This document shows positions 24,808 through 32,574 of a DNA stretch of 64,000 nt, piece after piece. The translations under genes were made by a program, and so were the position numbers. Source of the DNA: Alkalibacillus flavidus (GTDB lineage: Bacteria; Bacillota; Bacilli; Bacillales; Alkalibacillaceae); contig NZ_JBEPMX010000001.1 in the NCBI RefSeq assembly GCF_040545925.1, positions 186,001 through 250,000 of the forward strand. The letters are read 5' to 3'. The number at the start of each line of letters is the position of its first letter. Position 1 is the stretch's first letter. Under the pieces are notes generated by a model. That model searched no databases and was not told where the DNA came from. It saw only the letters and a program-made list of their open reading frames with translations.

Positions 24808-26130
24808 ATGGTGGTTGAAGATATTTTAAATCGAATTGAACAAGCGGATATTGTCAAACGGTACGGGCGTGTTAATCGTAACGTAGGATTATTGATTGAA
24901 TCAAAAGGTCCTGAAGCCAATATGGGTGATGTGTGTTATATCTATACAGACCAGCAAAAATCGCAATACGTTAAAGCAGAAGTTGTTGGATTCCAAGAGC
25001 AACACGTTTTGTTGATGCCTTATGAACAGACAAACATGATTGGCCCTGATAGTTTAGTCGAAACATCACATCAGCCGTTACACGTTCAAGTTGGTGATGA
25101 ACTGATTGGCCGCGTATTAAACGGTTTAGGCGAACCACTTGATGACCAAACGTTACCGACCAATTTAGATAGATTTAATATCGAACAAAAACCACCGAAC
25201 CCTTTATCGCGGGCACCGATTGACCAAGTTGTCTCAACGGGAGTCAAAGCAATCGACAGTTGTATAACGGTCGGAAAAGGACAAAGAATTGGTATTTTTG
25301 CGGGAAGTGGCGTTGGTAAAAGCACCTTGCTAGGAATGCTTGCGAAAAATAGTGATGCCGAGATAAACGTTTTCGCCTTATTAGGTGAGCGTGGTCGTGA
25401 GGTCCGTGAGTTTATTGAACATGACTTAGGTCCTGAAGGGTTAAAGCGTTCAATTATTATCGTTGCTACATCCGATCAGCCCGCATTACAACGTATCAAA
25501 GGCGCTAGTACAGCCACAGCTGTTGCGGAGTATTTCCGAGACCAAGGCTATCATGTGAACTTAATGATGGATTCATTAACGCGTATTGCCATGGCACAAC
25601 GTGAGCTCGGTTTAGCTAGTGGCGAACCACCGACAACTAAAGGCTATACACCAAGTGTTTTCGCCTTACTACCACAGCTGTTAGAGCGAACAGGGCCAGA
25701 TGAGGCGGGTAGTATTACCGCTTTTTACACGGTTTTAGTCGATGGGGATGACATGGATGAACCGGTATCTGATGCTGTACGAGGATTACTTGATGGACAC
25801 CTTGTATTAGACAGGCAATTGGCAGAACAAGGACAATATCCAGCGATTAATATTCTGAAATCAGTCAGTCGTTTGATGCAGAAGATCGTCAGCCAAGAAC
25901 ACCAACAATTAGCACAGCGTGTCCGTTCGTTATTAGCCATTTATGAAGAAAACCGTGAACTAATTCAAATCGGCGCGTATAAAAATGGTTCCTCGTCAGA
26001 CATTGACGAAGCAATCTTTTATTATCCGAAAATCATGCAATTTTTGTCACAACAGATGGATCAAGTTGTTACAGCTGATGAAACATTTAAACAACTTAAA
26101 ACCCTTTTCCGAAACGGTGATATGTCATGA
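24808..26130 (+). CDS. fliI: Flagellar export ATPase FliI
   Basis: FliI is the F1-beta-like ATPase of the flagellar type III export apparatus. The 440-residue protein shows Walker A FAGSGVGKST (about 168-177), ALLGERGREVREF, and the ATPase signature near SLTRIAMAQRELGLASGEPPTTKGY. The ATG is preceded by GAGGGG. Its stop overlaps the fliJ start by four bases. Confidence 0.98.
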   Translation: MVVEDILNRIEQADIVKRYGRVNRNVGLLIESKGPEANMGDVCYIYTDQQKSQYVKAEVVGFQEQHVLLMPYEQTNMIGPDSLVETSHQPLHVQVGDELIGRVLNGLGEPLDDQTLPTNLDRFNIEQKPPNPLSRAPIDQVVSTGVKAIDSCITVGKGQRIGIFAGSGVGKSTLLGMLAKNSDAEINVFALLGERGREVREFIEHDLGPEGLKRSIIIVATSDQPALQRIKGASTATAVAEYFRDQGYHVNLMMDSLTRIAMAQRELGLASGEPPTTKGYTPSVFALLPQLLERTGPDEAGSITAFYTVLVDGDDMDEPVSDAVRGLLDGHLVLDRQLAEQGQYPAINILKSVSRLMQKIVSQEHQQLAQRVRSLLAIYEENRELIQIGAYKNGSSSDIDEAIFYYPKIMQFLSQQMDQVVTADETFKQLKTLFRNGDMS

Positions 26131-26567
26131 GTGATATAAAAGCATTTGAAAAACTGTACCAAGTCCGGGAACAGGAATTAGATGATGCCAGGTTAAATTA
26201 TGACCGTGCACTTGACCACTTTGAACAAGAAGCGACAAAGCTATATGACCTTCTAAAATCAAAAGAAAATGTTCAAGCGCAGTTGGAGCATCATGTGTCA
26301 TCTGGTATAAAAGTTGATCAGATGGCAGGCTATTATAATTATTTAAGTATGTTAGAGCAACAAGAAGGGTCGCTACAAAAGAAAGTTCATCAAGCACGAC
26401 TGAACATGTACAAAAAACAAGACGCTGTTCAAGAAGCCCATCAAGAAGTGAAAAAGATTGATAAAATCATTGAGCATAAGAAAGAACAGCAACGAGAATT
26501 AGATAAACAAGCTGAAGCATCCTTTTTAGATGAAATCGCAGTCCAGCAATATTCTAGAGTGAAGTAA
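26127..26567 (+). CDS. fliJ: Flagellar export chaperone FliJ
   Basis: The 146-residue protein is almost entirely predicted coiled coil (charged heptads throughout), the known architecture of FliJ. FliJ sits inside the FliI hexamer like the F1 gamma stalk and couples ATP and proton-driven export. Assignment rests on coiled coil, size and the overlap with fliI (ATGA). The ylxF/motE-type gene follows after 11 bases. Confidence 0.92.
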   Translation: MSDIKAFEKLYQVREQELDDARLNYDRALDHFEQEATKLYDLLKSKENVQAQLEHHVSSGIKVDQMAGYYNYLSMLEQQEGSLQKKVHQARLNMYKKQDAVQEAHQEVKKIDKIIEHKKEQQRELDKQAEASFLDEIAVQQYSRVK

Positions 26568-26578
26568 AAGGTGATCAA

Positions 26579-27160
26579 ATGGCTACAGGTCAAAATAAAG
26601 AAAATGCGAGCAAATTGCAATGGTTTTTATTCGTTATCGTGATACCAATCATTTTTGCAGTCACACTTGTCTTAATCATTGCAACATTTGCTGGTGTGAA
26701 TCCGATCGAAAAAGCAAGAGAATACGGTAGTCAAATGCCAATTGTTAATTCATTTGTGACAAGTCCTGAAGAGGAGAATTATGAAGAACAGTTAGCCAAT
26801 TACGAAGCGACCGTTCAAGATCAAGAAGCAACGATTAGTGAACAAGAGGCGACGATTAATTCTCAAACGCAAGAAATTGAAGAATTAAATGCTCAAATCG
26901 CTCAATTGCAAGAACAGTTAGAAGAAGATCAAAATGACCAAGCTTCTCGTGATGAGACGGTGTCACGTCTAACACGATCGTTTTCGGAAATGGACGCTAC
27001 CCGAGCGGCGGAAGTCATGACTGAAATGGAACAAGCAGTCGTCTTAGATGTGTTAGCACAAATGAATGACACAGCACGAGGTTCCATATTAGCAGAAATG
27101 GACCCCGAATTAGCTGCCAATTTATCGAACGCGCTTGTCCAGCGATCTAACGCTGAATAA
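26579..27160 (+). CDS. ylxF: MotE/YlxF family flagellar protein
   Basis: The 193-residue protein has one membrane helix at about 16-40 (WFLFVIVIPIIFAVTLVLI). A long Glu/Gln-rich coiled coil follows at about 62-120. The C-terminal domain resembles the MgtE N-terminal/MotE fold (FSEMDATRAAEVMTEMEQ). It matches B. subtilis YlxF by place between fliJ and fliK. MotE proteins stabilise motor parts in other bacteria; whether this one does so is inferred. Confidence 0.87.
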   Translation: MATGQNKENASKLQWFLFVIVIPIIFAVTLVLIIATFAGVNPIEKAREYGSQMPIVNSFVTSPEEENYEEQLANYEATVQDQEATISEQEATINSQTQEIEELNAQIAQLQEQLEEDQNDQASRDETVSRLTRSFSEMDATRAAEVMTEMEQAVVLDVLAQMNDTARGSILAEMDPELAANLSNALVQRSNAE

Positions 27161-27194
27161 GTAATATCTAATTCCTTTGAAAGGGGGTGAAAAT

Positions 27195-28694
27195 ATGAAT
27201 GGACTCGTCACAATGATGCCAACAGTACAAAATCAGCCGATGACAAATGCTGTGAGTAGTAAATCGTCTGGTGGCCAAGGCTTTAAAAACATGTTGCAAA
27301 ATTTATCCGGTCAAGATGGACTTAAGTCTATGTCTAGTGGTGAGACAATGTCTGAAAGTGATGTCAAAGCCCTGCTTGCAAAAGTACAACAAGCACTTGA
27401 TTCAGGAGATGGTGATTTAGCATCGTTAGTCAGTCAATTATCAGAAGGTGAGCTTTCACAACTTGTGAACACGATCAACCAACTCATGACTGATTCAGGA
27501 TCGTTTATGACGGAATTATCCGGTGAGCAACTGAACGCTTTAGGCCAACTTTTACTAGAGTCGCACCAACAACTATCAAGTGAAACGTCATCTAGCCAAC
27601 TAACAGATGTTTTAAAGCAATTACAGAATGAAACAAATGGTCAGTTGAGTGACTTGAGCCAAGATGAATTAACGAACATGATTAAAGGCATGGATGGTGT
27701 TAGCCTAGATCAGTTAGGGTTATCCGCTGAAGACTTGCAAAACCTTTTAGCAAAACTTGAGATCAGTGGTGCCCAATCGATTACAGAAGATCAGGTTCAG
27801 CAATTACTCGCATCTATGCAAGAGCAAAATATGAGTCAATTTGTCTTAAACGGACAAACCATGAACTTACAACAAGTTGAAACGATGGTGTCTAATGGTC
27901 AAAATCAATTGCAACAAACGGAACAAGCTTTAGCACGCGTGATCGCTGCCTTGTTCGGTCAGCAACAAAACATGACATCAAACCAACAATCAGGTTCAAA
28001 CGAAAAATGGCAGCAATTATTACAACAATTACAACAACAATTGAATAAACAAAATCTCAATCAACCGTCGTTACAACACCGTCAAGATGTCACCGCTATT
28101 CGCCAAAATTTATCACAGATATTGAATGGTTCATCTAGCGACCAATCGATGCAAACCGTTAAACTCGATACATTGTTTGGCGACAACAATCAAATGTCAA
28201 AAATCGAACAATACACGATTCATTTATCTCGAGCTACTGGACAGCAATCGTCAGGACAAACGAGCAACCAACAGCAAATGATTGAACAATTACAGAAGAT
28301 TATCCAATCATCTAACTTTGGTCGTGCAAATGGCGCAAACAATGTAACGATTCAGATGAAACCGGCTAATTTAGGTCAAATGACACTTCAATTCATGCAA
28401 ATTGACGGCCAAATGGCAGTGAAGATTTCGGTTATGTCACAAGCTGCTAAAGACATGCTAGAAGGCAACTTGAATCAACTAAGACATATGTTCCAACCAC
28501 ATCAAGTCGTGATTGAACGTCAAGTTGATCAAACCAACACCGATTTCACGAAACAACATTTAAATGATGAGCAAAATGAAGATCAGGAAGGACAACTGTT
28601 TGAAGAGGAACAGTTTGATAACAGTCCAGATGAAGATGATGTCGTTGAAGAACCTCTGTCATTCCGAGATCTACTCATTAATGAGGAGGTGTAA
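27195..28694 (+). CDS. fliK: Flagellar hook-length control protein FliK
   Basis: FliK is exported while the hook grows and acts as a molecular ruler, switching FlhB specificity at the right length. The 499-residue protein is Gln/Ser-rich. Its conserved C-terminal FliK domain (about 385-455) reads VTIQMKPANLGQMTLQF...VKISVMSQAAKDMLEGNLNQLR, with an acidic tail. The ATG at 27195 lies six bases after GGGGGTGA. The window has a second FliK-like gene, ylqG, which is 227 residues longer. Confidence 0.95.
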   Translation: MNGLVTMMPTVQNQPMTNAVSSKSSGGQGFKNMLQNLSGQDGLKSMSSGETMSESDVKALLAKVQQALDSGDGDLASLVSQLSEGELSQLVNTINQLMTDSGSFMTELSGEQLNALGQLLLESHQQLSSETSSSQLTDVLKQLQNETNGQLSDLSQDELTNMIKGMDGVSLDQLGLSAEDLQNLLAKLEISGAQSITEDQVQQLLASMQEQNMSQFVLNGQTMNLQQVETMVSNGQNQLQQTEQALARVIAALFGQQQNMTSNQQSGSNEKWQQLLQQLQQQLNKQNLNQPSLQHRQDVTAIRQNLSQILNGSSSDQSMQTVKLDTLFGDNNQMSKIEQYTIHLSRATGQQSSGQTSNQQQMIEQLQKIIQSSNFGRANGANNVTIQMKPANLGQMTLQFMQIDGQMAVKISVMSQAAKDMLEGNLNQLRHMFQPHQVVIERQVDQTNTDFTKQHLNDEQNEDQEGQLFEEEQFDNSPDEDDVVEEPLSFRDLLINEEV

Positions 28695-28696
28695 AT

Positions 28697-29161
28697 ATGA
28701 AAATTGATGAGTCTTTAATGTTACAAAGCCAGAACAAACAACCGATTCAACAACAAGGCGATCAAGGATTAGGTCGTGATGCTTTTTTAGAAATATTAAT
28801 GACCCAGTTAACGAACCAAAACCCATTGGATCCGATGAAAGATAAAGATTTCGTCGCGCAAATGGCAACCTTTTCTGAGTTAGAACAATCTACTAACATG
28901 GCTGAAAGTATTGAGAAGATGGCAGAAAATCAAGGTTATTCAGATTTTCTTCAAATGTCTAACTTAATCGGTCAATCAGTTAATTATGAAAAAGAAAACA
29001 GTGACGGTAATCTAGAAGAAATCACACAAACGGTGCAATCGGTTCGTAAAGGCGAAGACGGAATTGTCGTTGCATTAGAAAACGGTGATGAAATCAATTC
29101 TGACCAAATCATCCAAATTGGCCAAACCAATGATGGAAGTGATGGTGGAACAAATGAATAA
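28697..29161 (+). CDS. flgD: Flagellar hook capping protein FlgD
   Basis: FlgD caps the growing hook to let hook subunits polymerise. The 154-residue protein is short, as in Bacillus. It has the conserved LGRDAFLEILMTQLTNQNPLDPMKDKDFVAQMATFSELEQ block at about 25-65, which is the secreted-cap signature. The AGGAGGTG site lies at the end of fliK. The 3' end overlaps the next gene by eight bases. Confidence 0.96.
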   Translation: MKIDESLMLQSQNKQPIQQQGDQGLGRDAFLEILMTQLTNQNPLDPMKDKDFVAQMATFSELEQSTNMAESIEKMAENQGYSDFLQMSNLIGQSVNYEKENSDGNLEEITQTVQSVRKGEDGIVVALENGDEINSDQIIQIGQTNDGSDGGTNE

Positions 29162-29534
29162 AATCAATCCGGTTTATCATCAACAGCCATTACCATTACC
29201 GACAAAACCAAAAACCGAACCAACTCAAGGTCAATCGTTTAAGTCGGTTTTAGAACAACAAGTAGCTGGTGAAGGGATTAAGGTGAGCAAACACGCTCAA
29301 AAACGTTTAGATGAACGTCAAATTGACATTAGTGACCAACAATGGTCACAAATTGAAAACAAAATGAATGAAGCGAAAGAAAAAGGCGTCACAGATTCAG
29401 CGATTATTACGCGTGATGCCGTGTTAATCGCCAGTACAAAGAATGATACGATCGTCACAGCGATGAACCGTGAAGAAGCATCGAGTCAACTGTTAACAAA
29501 CATTAACGGAACAATCGTTTTACAAGACGACTAA
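29154..29534 (+). CDS. Flagellar operon protein, TIGR02530 type
   Basis: This 126-residue protein lies between flgD and flgE, the place of the 'flagellar operon protein' family (TIGR02530) of many Firmicutes. The first 45 residues are Pro/Gln-rich and likely disordered. The rest (VSKHAQKRLDERQI...AIITRDAVLIAS...IVTAMNREEA) resembles that family, and matches its length. The ATG at 29154 overlaps the flgD stop (ATGAATAA) with GGTGG just upstream; a longer in-frame reading from 29085 would lie within flgD. Function is not established. Its place suggests a role in hook assembly. Confidence 0.8.
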   Translation: MNKINPVYHQQPLPLPTKPKTEPTQGQSFKSVLEQQVAGEGIKVSKHAQKRLDERQIDISDQQWSQIENKMNEAKEKGVTDSAIITRDAVLIASTKNDTIVTAMNREEASSQLLTNINGTIVLQDD

Positions 29535-29584
29535 CGGCTGGACCTAACGGAAGCCGTTCAAACTGCTGACTGACTGAAGCAGTT
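29533..29584 (+). promoter_or_regulatory. Two tandem hairpins upstream of flgE
   Basis: AACGGCT (29533-29539) pairs with AGCCGTT (29552-29558). AACTGCT (29561-29567) pairs with AGCAGTT (29578-29584). The two stems are both 7 bp, lie two bases apart and are related in sequence. Neither has a T run, so they are more likely mRNA-structure or processing elements than terminators. Confidence 0.7.
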
Positions 29585-29616
29585 CAATTACACGAGAAGG
29601 AAAGGATGAACGATAC

Positions 29617-30873
29617 ATGATACGTTCTTTATACACAGGAATTTCCGGCATGAGCGGGTTCCAAGAAAAACTAGATGTCACATCCAATAACATTGCGAAC
29701 GTGAACACATTTGGTTTCAAAAAAGGTCGTCAAACATTTTCTGACTTAATGAGCCAAACGACACAAGGTGCCACAGCTCCTGCTGAAGGAGGCCAAATAG
29801 GTGGTCAAAACCCAATGCAAGTTGGTCTTGGTTCAAACACAGGAAGCATTGACAACATCCATACACAAGGTAACCGCCAAACGACAAACCGTCCGCTTGA
29901 CTTAGCGATTGAAGGCGACGGCATGTTTGCGGTAGCGGAGAGAACGTGGTCAACAGAACCTGACAACTTTTTAGATGTGTTAAATGATGTAGGGATGATT
30001 GTAGAAAATGATGACGATGATTTCGTTGCTGGAGAAGACTTAGTAGATTTGTCTGATGGTGATTTTGATTATGATGGTGACGTTGAAAACCTAGAAGATT
30101 TTGAAATTTCCTTTGCAGTTGATGGGGATGTAGATTTAGATGATACGGATTTAGATGTTGACGGTGATGAGGTTACTTTGACGTCACTTGATGATGCTAA
30201 AACACTATCACAACTCATTGATAATCAAAATGATGAAAATGGAACTTATGATGATCTCATTACACAATTAGATTCGTTTATTGACCAAGGTGATAAATCA
30301 GTATCGCTAGAACAAGATAACGTTATGTTCACACGTGCTGGTAATTTCTATCTTGATGAAGAAGGTTACATGGTTAATGCTAATGGTCAATATTTACTTG
30401 GAGATACCAATACGAATTTAACGAACGATGAAGGAACTGGAGTAACAAATTATGATGGTGAAGACACTCTTAATTCACCTGGACGTATTCAAATTCCAGA
30501 GGGTGCTCAAAGCTTTAACATTGCTGCTGATGGTACTGTGAATTTCGTTGATTCGAACGGACAAGCTCGAGTTGCAGGCCAAGTGATGTTAGCTAACTTC
30601 TCAAATGCTGAAGGGTTAACAAAAGCTGGTAGTAATAACTTTACTGAAAGTGACAACTCCGGATTAATGGAGGATGGCGAAATCGGGTTCTTAAACTCTC
30701 CTGGTAACGGCGGAACGGGTAACCTATACGCTGGTGCATTAGAAATGTCAAACGTTGACTTATCAGAAGAGTTCACGTCGATGATTACAGCACAGCGTGG
30801 TTTCCAAGCAAATACACGTGTGATTACGACATCTGATGAGATCCTTCAAGAATTAGTAAACCTAAAACGATAA
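29617..30873 (+). CDS. flgE: Flagellar hook protein FlgE with an Asp-rich insertion
   Basis: FlgE is the hook subunit joining rod and filament. The 418-residue protein has the axial N-terminal motif (SLYTGISGMSGFQEKLDVTSNNIANVNTFGFKK) and C-terminal FTSMITAQRGFQANTRVITTSDEILQELVNLKR. Residues about 1-106 and 235-418 read like a continuous Bacillus-type FlgE. Between FAV and NVMFTRAGNF lies an insertion of about 128 residues (bases 29935-30318), with 21 Asp in residues 131-190. Such insertions would face outward from the hook. The frame is open throughout, so this is not an error of frame. Confidence 0.93.
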   Translation: MIRSLYTGISGMSGFQEKLDVTSNNIANVNTFGFKKGRQTFSDLMSQTTQGATAPAEGGQIGGQNPMQVGLGSNTGSIDNIHTQGNRQTTNRPLDLAIEGDGMFAVAERTWSTEPDNFLDVLNDVGMIVENDDDDFVAGEDLVDLSDGDFDYDGDVENLEDFEISFAVDGDVDLDDTDLDVDGDEVTLTSLDDAKTLSQLIDNQNDENGTYDDLITQLDSFIDQGDKSVSLEQDNVMFTRAGNFYLDEEGYMVNANGQYLLGDTNTNLTNDEGTGVTNYDGEDTLNSPGRIQIPEGAQSFNIAADGTVNFVDSNGQARVAGQVMLANFSNAEGLTKAGSNNFTESDNSGLMEDGEIGFLNSPGNGGTGNLYAGALEMSNVDLSEEFTSMITAQRGFQANTRVITTSDEILQELVNLKR

Positions 30874-30882
30874 GGAGGAAAG

Positions 30883-30902
30883 GGGCTAACGTCGCTTAGC
30901 CC
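30883..30902 (+). promoter_or_regulatory. Hairpin between Shine-Dalgarno and start of flbD
   Basis: GGGCTAA (30883-30889) pairs with TTAGCCC (30896-30902) around a CGTCGC loop. The strong site AGGAGGA (30873-30879) precedes it and the flbD ATG (30915) follows 12 bases later. Folding would bring the site closer to the start codon. Confidence 0.65.
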
Positions 30903-30914
30903 TACTTATCATTT

Positions 30915-31142
30915 ATGATTAATATAACCCGATTAAACGGTGAAGAATTTGTCATTAATGCCTTGTACATAGAGAAAGTCCAAGCATTGCCCGACACTAC
31001 CATTACATTGTCTAATGGCAAAACGTACTTTGTAAAAGAATCTAAAGACGAAATAGTGAGTCGAACGACTTCGTTTTATCAACAAGTCGGGTTGATCAAT
31101 CTCCAAGCGAAGGGTGTTGATACAGATGTCGAAACCGATTAA
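30915..31142 (+). CDS. flbD: FlbD/YlzI family flagellar protein
   Basis: The 75-residue protein starts MINITRLNGEEFVINALYIEKVQALPDTTITLSNGKTY, the FlbD family pattern of strand-rich small proteins found between flgE and fliL. The ending is variable. In spirochaetes and others FlbD is linked to motility but its action is unknown. Translation may depend on a distant Shine-Dalgarno bridged by a hairpin. It overlaps fliL by 17 bases. Confidence 0.9.
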   Translation: MINITRLNGEEFVINALYIEKVQALPDTTITLSNGKTYFVKESKDEIVSRTTSFYQQVGLINLQAKGVDTDVETD

Positions 31143-31548
31143 AATCATGTTAACGACGATTATCGCCTTGACGATTATTGGTATTGTCGCTATTATTTTA
31201 TTACTTTATGTCGATTTTGGTAGTACTGAAAATGGCGAGCCAACGATTAGTGAAATGGCTGAAAATTCCTTTGTCACAGATGAAATTACGACGGACTTAG
31301 CAGATGGTAACTTTATTCGTATTCAGTTTCGTGTCGTGACAAACGATCAAGATACAATGTCGCAACTCCAATCAGGTGAACAATTTATTTTAAACGATGC
31401 AATCATTGAGGAATTGACGGTTATGGAAGGTGACGATTTTAGAAATGATTTAAGAACGATACGTAACAATGTAAAAACTGCAATTAACGAACGATTGAAT
31501 GAAGGCGAAGTAACAGATGTCTTCATTACACAAAAAGCCGTGCAATAA
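31126..31548 (+). CDS. fliL: Flagellar basal body-associated protein FliL
   Basis: FliL is a single-pass membrane protein that surrounds the stator and supports torque. The 140-residue protein has an N-terminal membrane helix at about 7-29 (IMLTTIIALTIIGIVAIILLLYV). The periplasmic-type FliL domain includes ELTVMEGDDFRNDLRTIRNNVKTAINERL. ATG 31126 has AGGGTG ten bases upstream; GTG 31114 lies inside that site. It overlaps flbD. Confidence 0.93.
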   Translation: MSKPIKIMLTTIIALTIIGIVAIILLLYVDFGSTENGEPTISEMAENSFVTDEITTDLADGNFIRIQFRVVTNDQDTMSQLQSGEQFILNDAIIEELTVMEGDDFRNDLRTIRNNVKTAINERLNEGEVTDVFITQKAVQ

Positions 31549-31578
31549 CGAATAGCACTCCACGATGGAGGTGATGAT

Positions 31579-32574
31579 ATGGCGGATGATGTTCTGTCCC
31601 AAGGCGAAATTGACGCTCTCTTATCGGCAATTTCGACGGGGGAGATGGACGCAGATGAGCTAAAAGAACAAGAAAAAGACGAACGAAAAATACGTGATTA
31701 CGATTTCAAACGAGCCTTACGTTTTTCAAAAGATCAAATTCGTGGTTTAACGAGAATACATGAAAATCTCGCTAGGTTATTAACCTCGTTTTTCGCCGCC
31801 CAATTAAGGTCTTATGCAGAAGTGACTGTCGCGTCAGTAGACCAAGTCCCATATGAAGAATTCGTCCGGTCAATGCCACAACGGACGGTCTTGAACATAT
31901 TTTCAGTTGATCCGCTAGAGGGACGGTTAATGTATGAGGTGAACCCGAACATTGCTTATGCGATTGTCGATCGCGTGCTAGGTGGTGAAGGGCAAGGCAC
32001 GAACAAAGTCGACAATTTAACCGAAATCGAAAGTCGAATTATGTCTCGATTATTCGAAAAAGCGTTTGAGTCGTTAGAAGAAGCATGGGGATCTATGGTC
32101 GACATTGATTTAACGTTAGAAGAGTTTGAAACAAATCCACAGTTTATTCAAATGGTATCACCTAATGAAACGGTTGTTGTGGTTTCATTAAACGCATCGA
32201 TCGGTGAAAGCTCAGGCATGATGAATATTTGCATCCCACACATGGTGTTAGAACCAATTATTTCGAAATTATCTGTCCATTATTGGATGCAAAACGAAAA
32301 ATCAAAAAGTAACCCTGAAGATTATGAACATTTATCTAAAAACTTAACGCATGTTGATGTTGAGGCAAAAGCTGTTCTCGGCGAGTCAGCTATTTCAATT
32401 GAAGAATTTTTGAATTTAAATCAAGATGATGTGATCATGTTAGATCAACATATCGATGATCCATTAACGATGTATGTTAATGATGAACCGAAATTCCATG
32501 TTCAGCCTGGTAAACAAAAACGTCACATGGCTGTTCAGATCTTGGGCGAATTGAGAGGTGAAGATGATGAATAA
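31579..32574 (+). CDS. fliM: Flagellar motor switch protein FliM
   Basis: FliM is the C-ring protein that binds CheY-P and passes the signal to FliG. The 331-residue protein starts with LSQGEIDALLSAI, the CheY-P-binding helix. It has the middle CheC-like domain (GGEGQGTNKVDNLTEIESRI) and a C-terminal SpoA/FliN-like domain. Its Shine-Dalgarno GGAGG lies in a 5-bp hairpin (CTCCA 31558-31562 with TGGAG 31566-31570). It overlaps fliY. Confidence 0.97.
   Translation: MADDVLSQGEIDALLSAISTGEMDADELKEQEKDERKIRDYDFKRALRFSKDQIRGLTRIHENLARLLTSFFAAQLRSYAEVTVASVDQVPYEEFVRSMPQRTVLNIFSVDPLEGRLMYEVNPNIAYAIVDRVLGGEGQGTNKVDNLTEIESRIMSRLFEKAFESLEEAWGSMVDIDLTLEEFETNPQFIQMVSPNETVVVVSLNASIGESSGMMNICIPHMVLEPIISKLSVHYWMQNEKSKSNPEDYEHLSKNLTHVDVEAKAVLGESAISIEEFLNLNQDDVIMLDQHIDDPLTMYVNDEPKFHVQPGKQKRHMAVQILGELRGEDDE

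Noticed and set aside
29617..30873. Frameshift or fusion in flgE
   Set aside because: The frame is open end to end and both flanks of the insertion align in phase with FlgE; it is an insertion, not a break.
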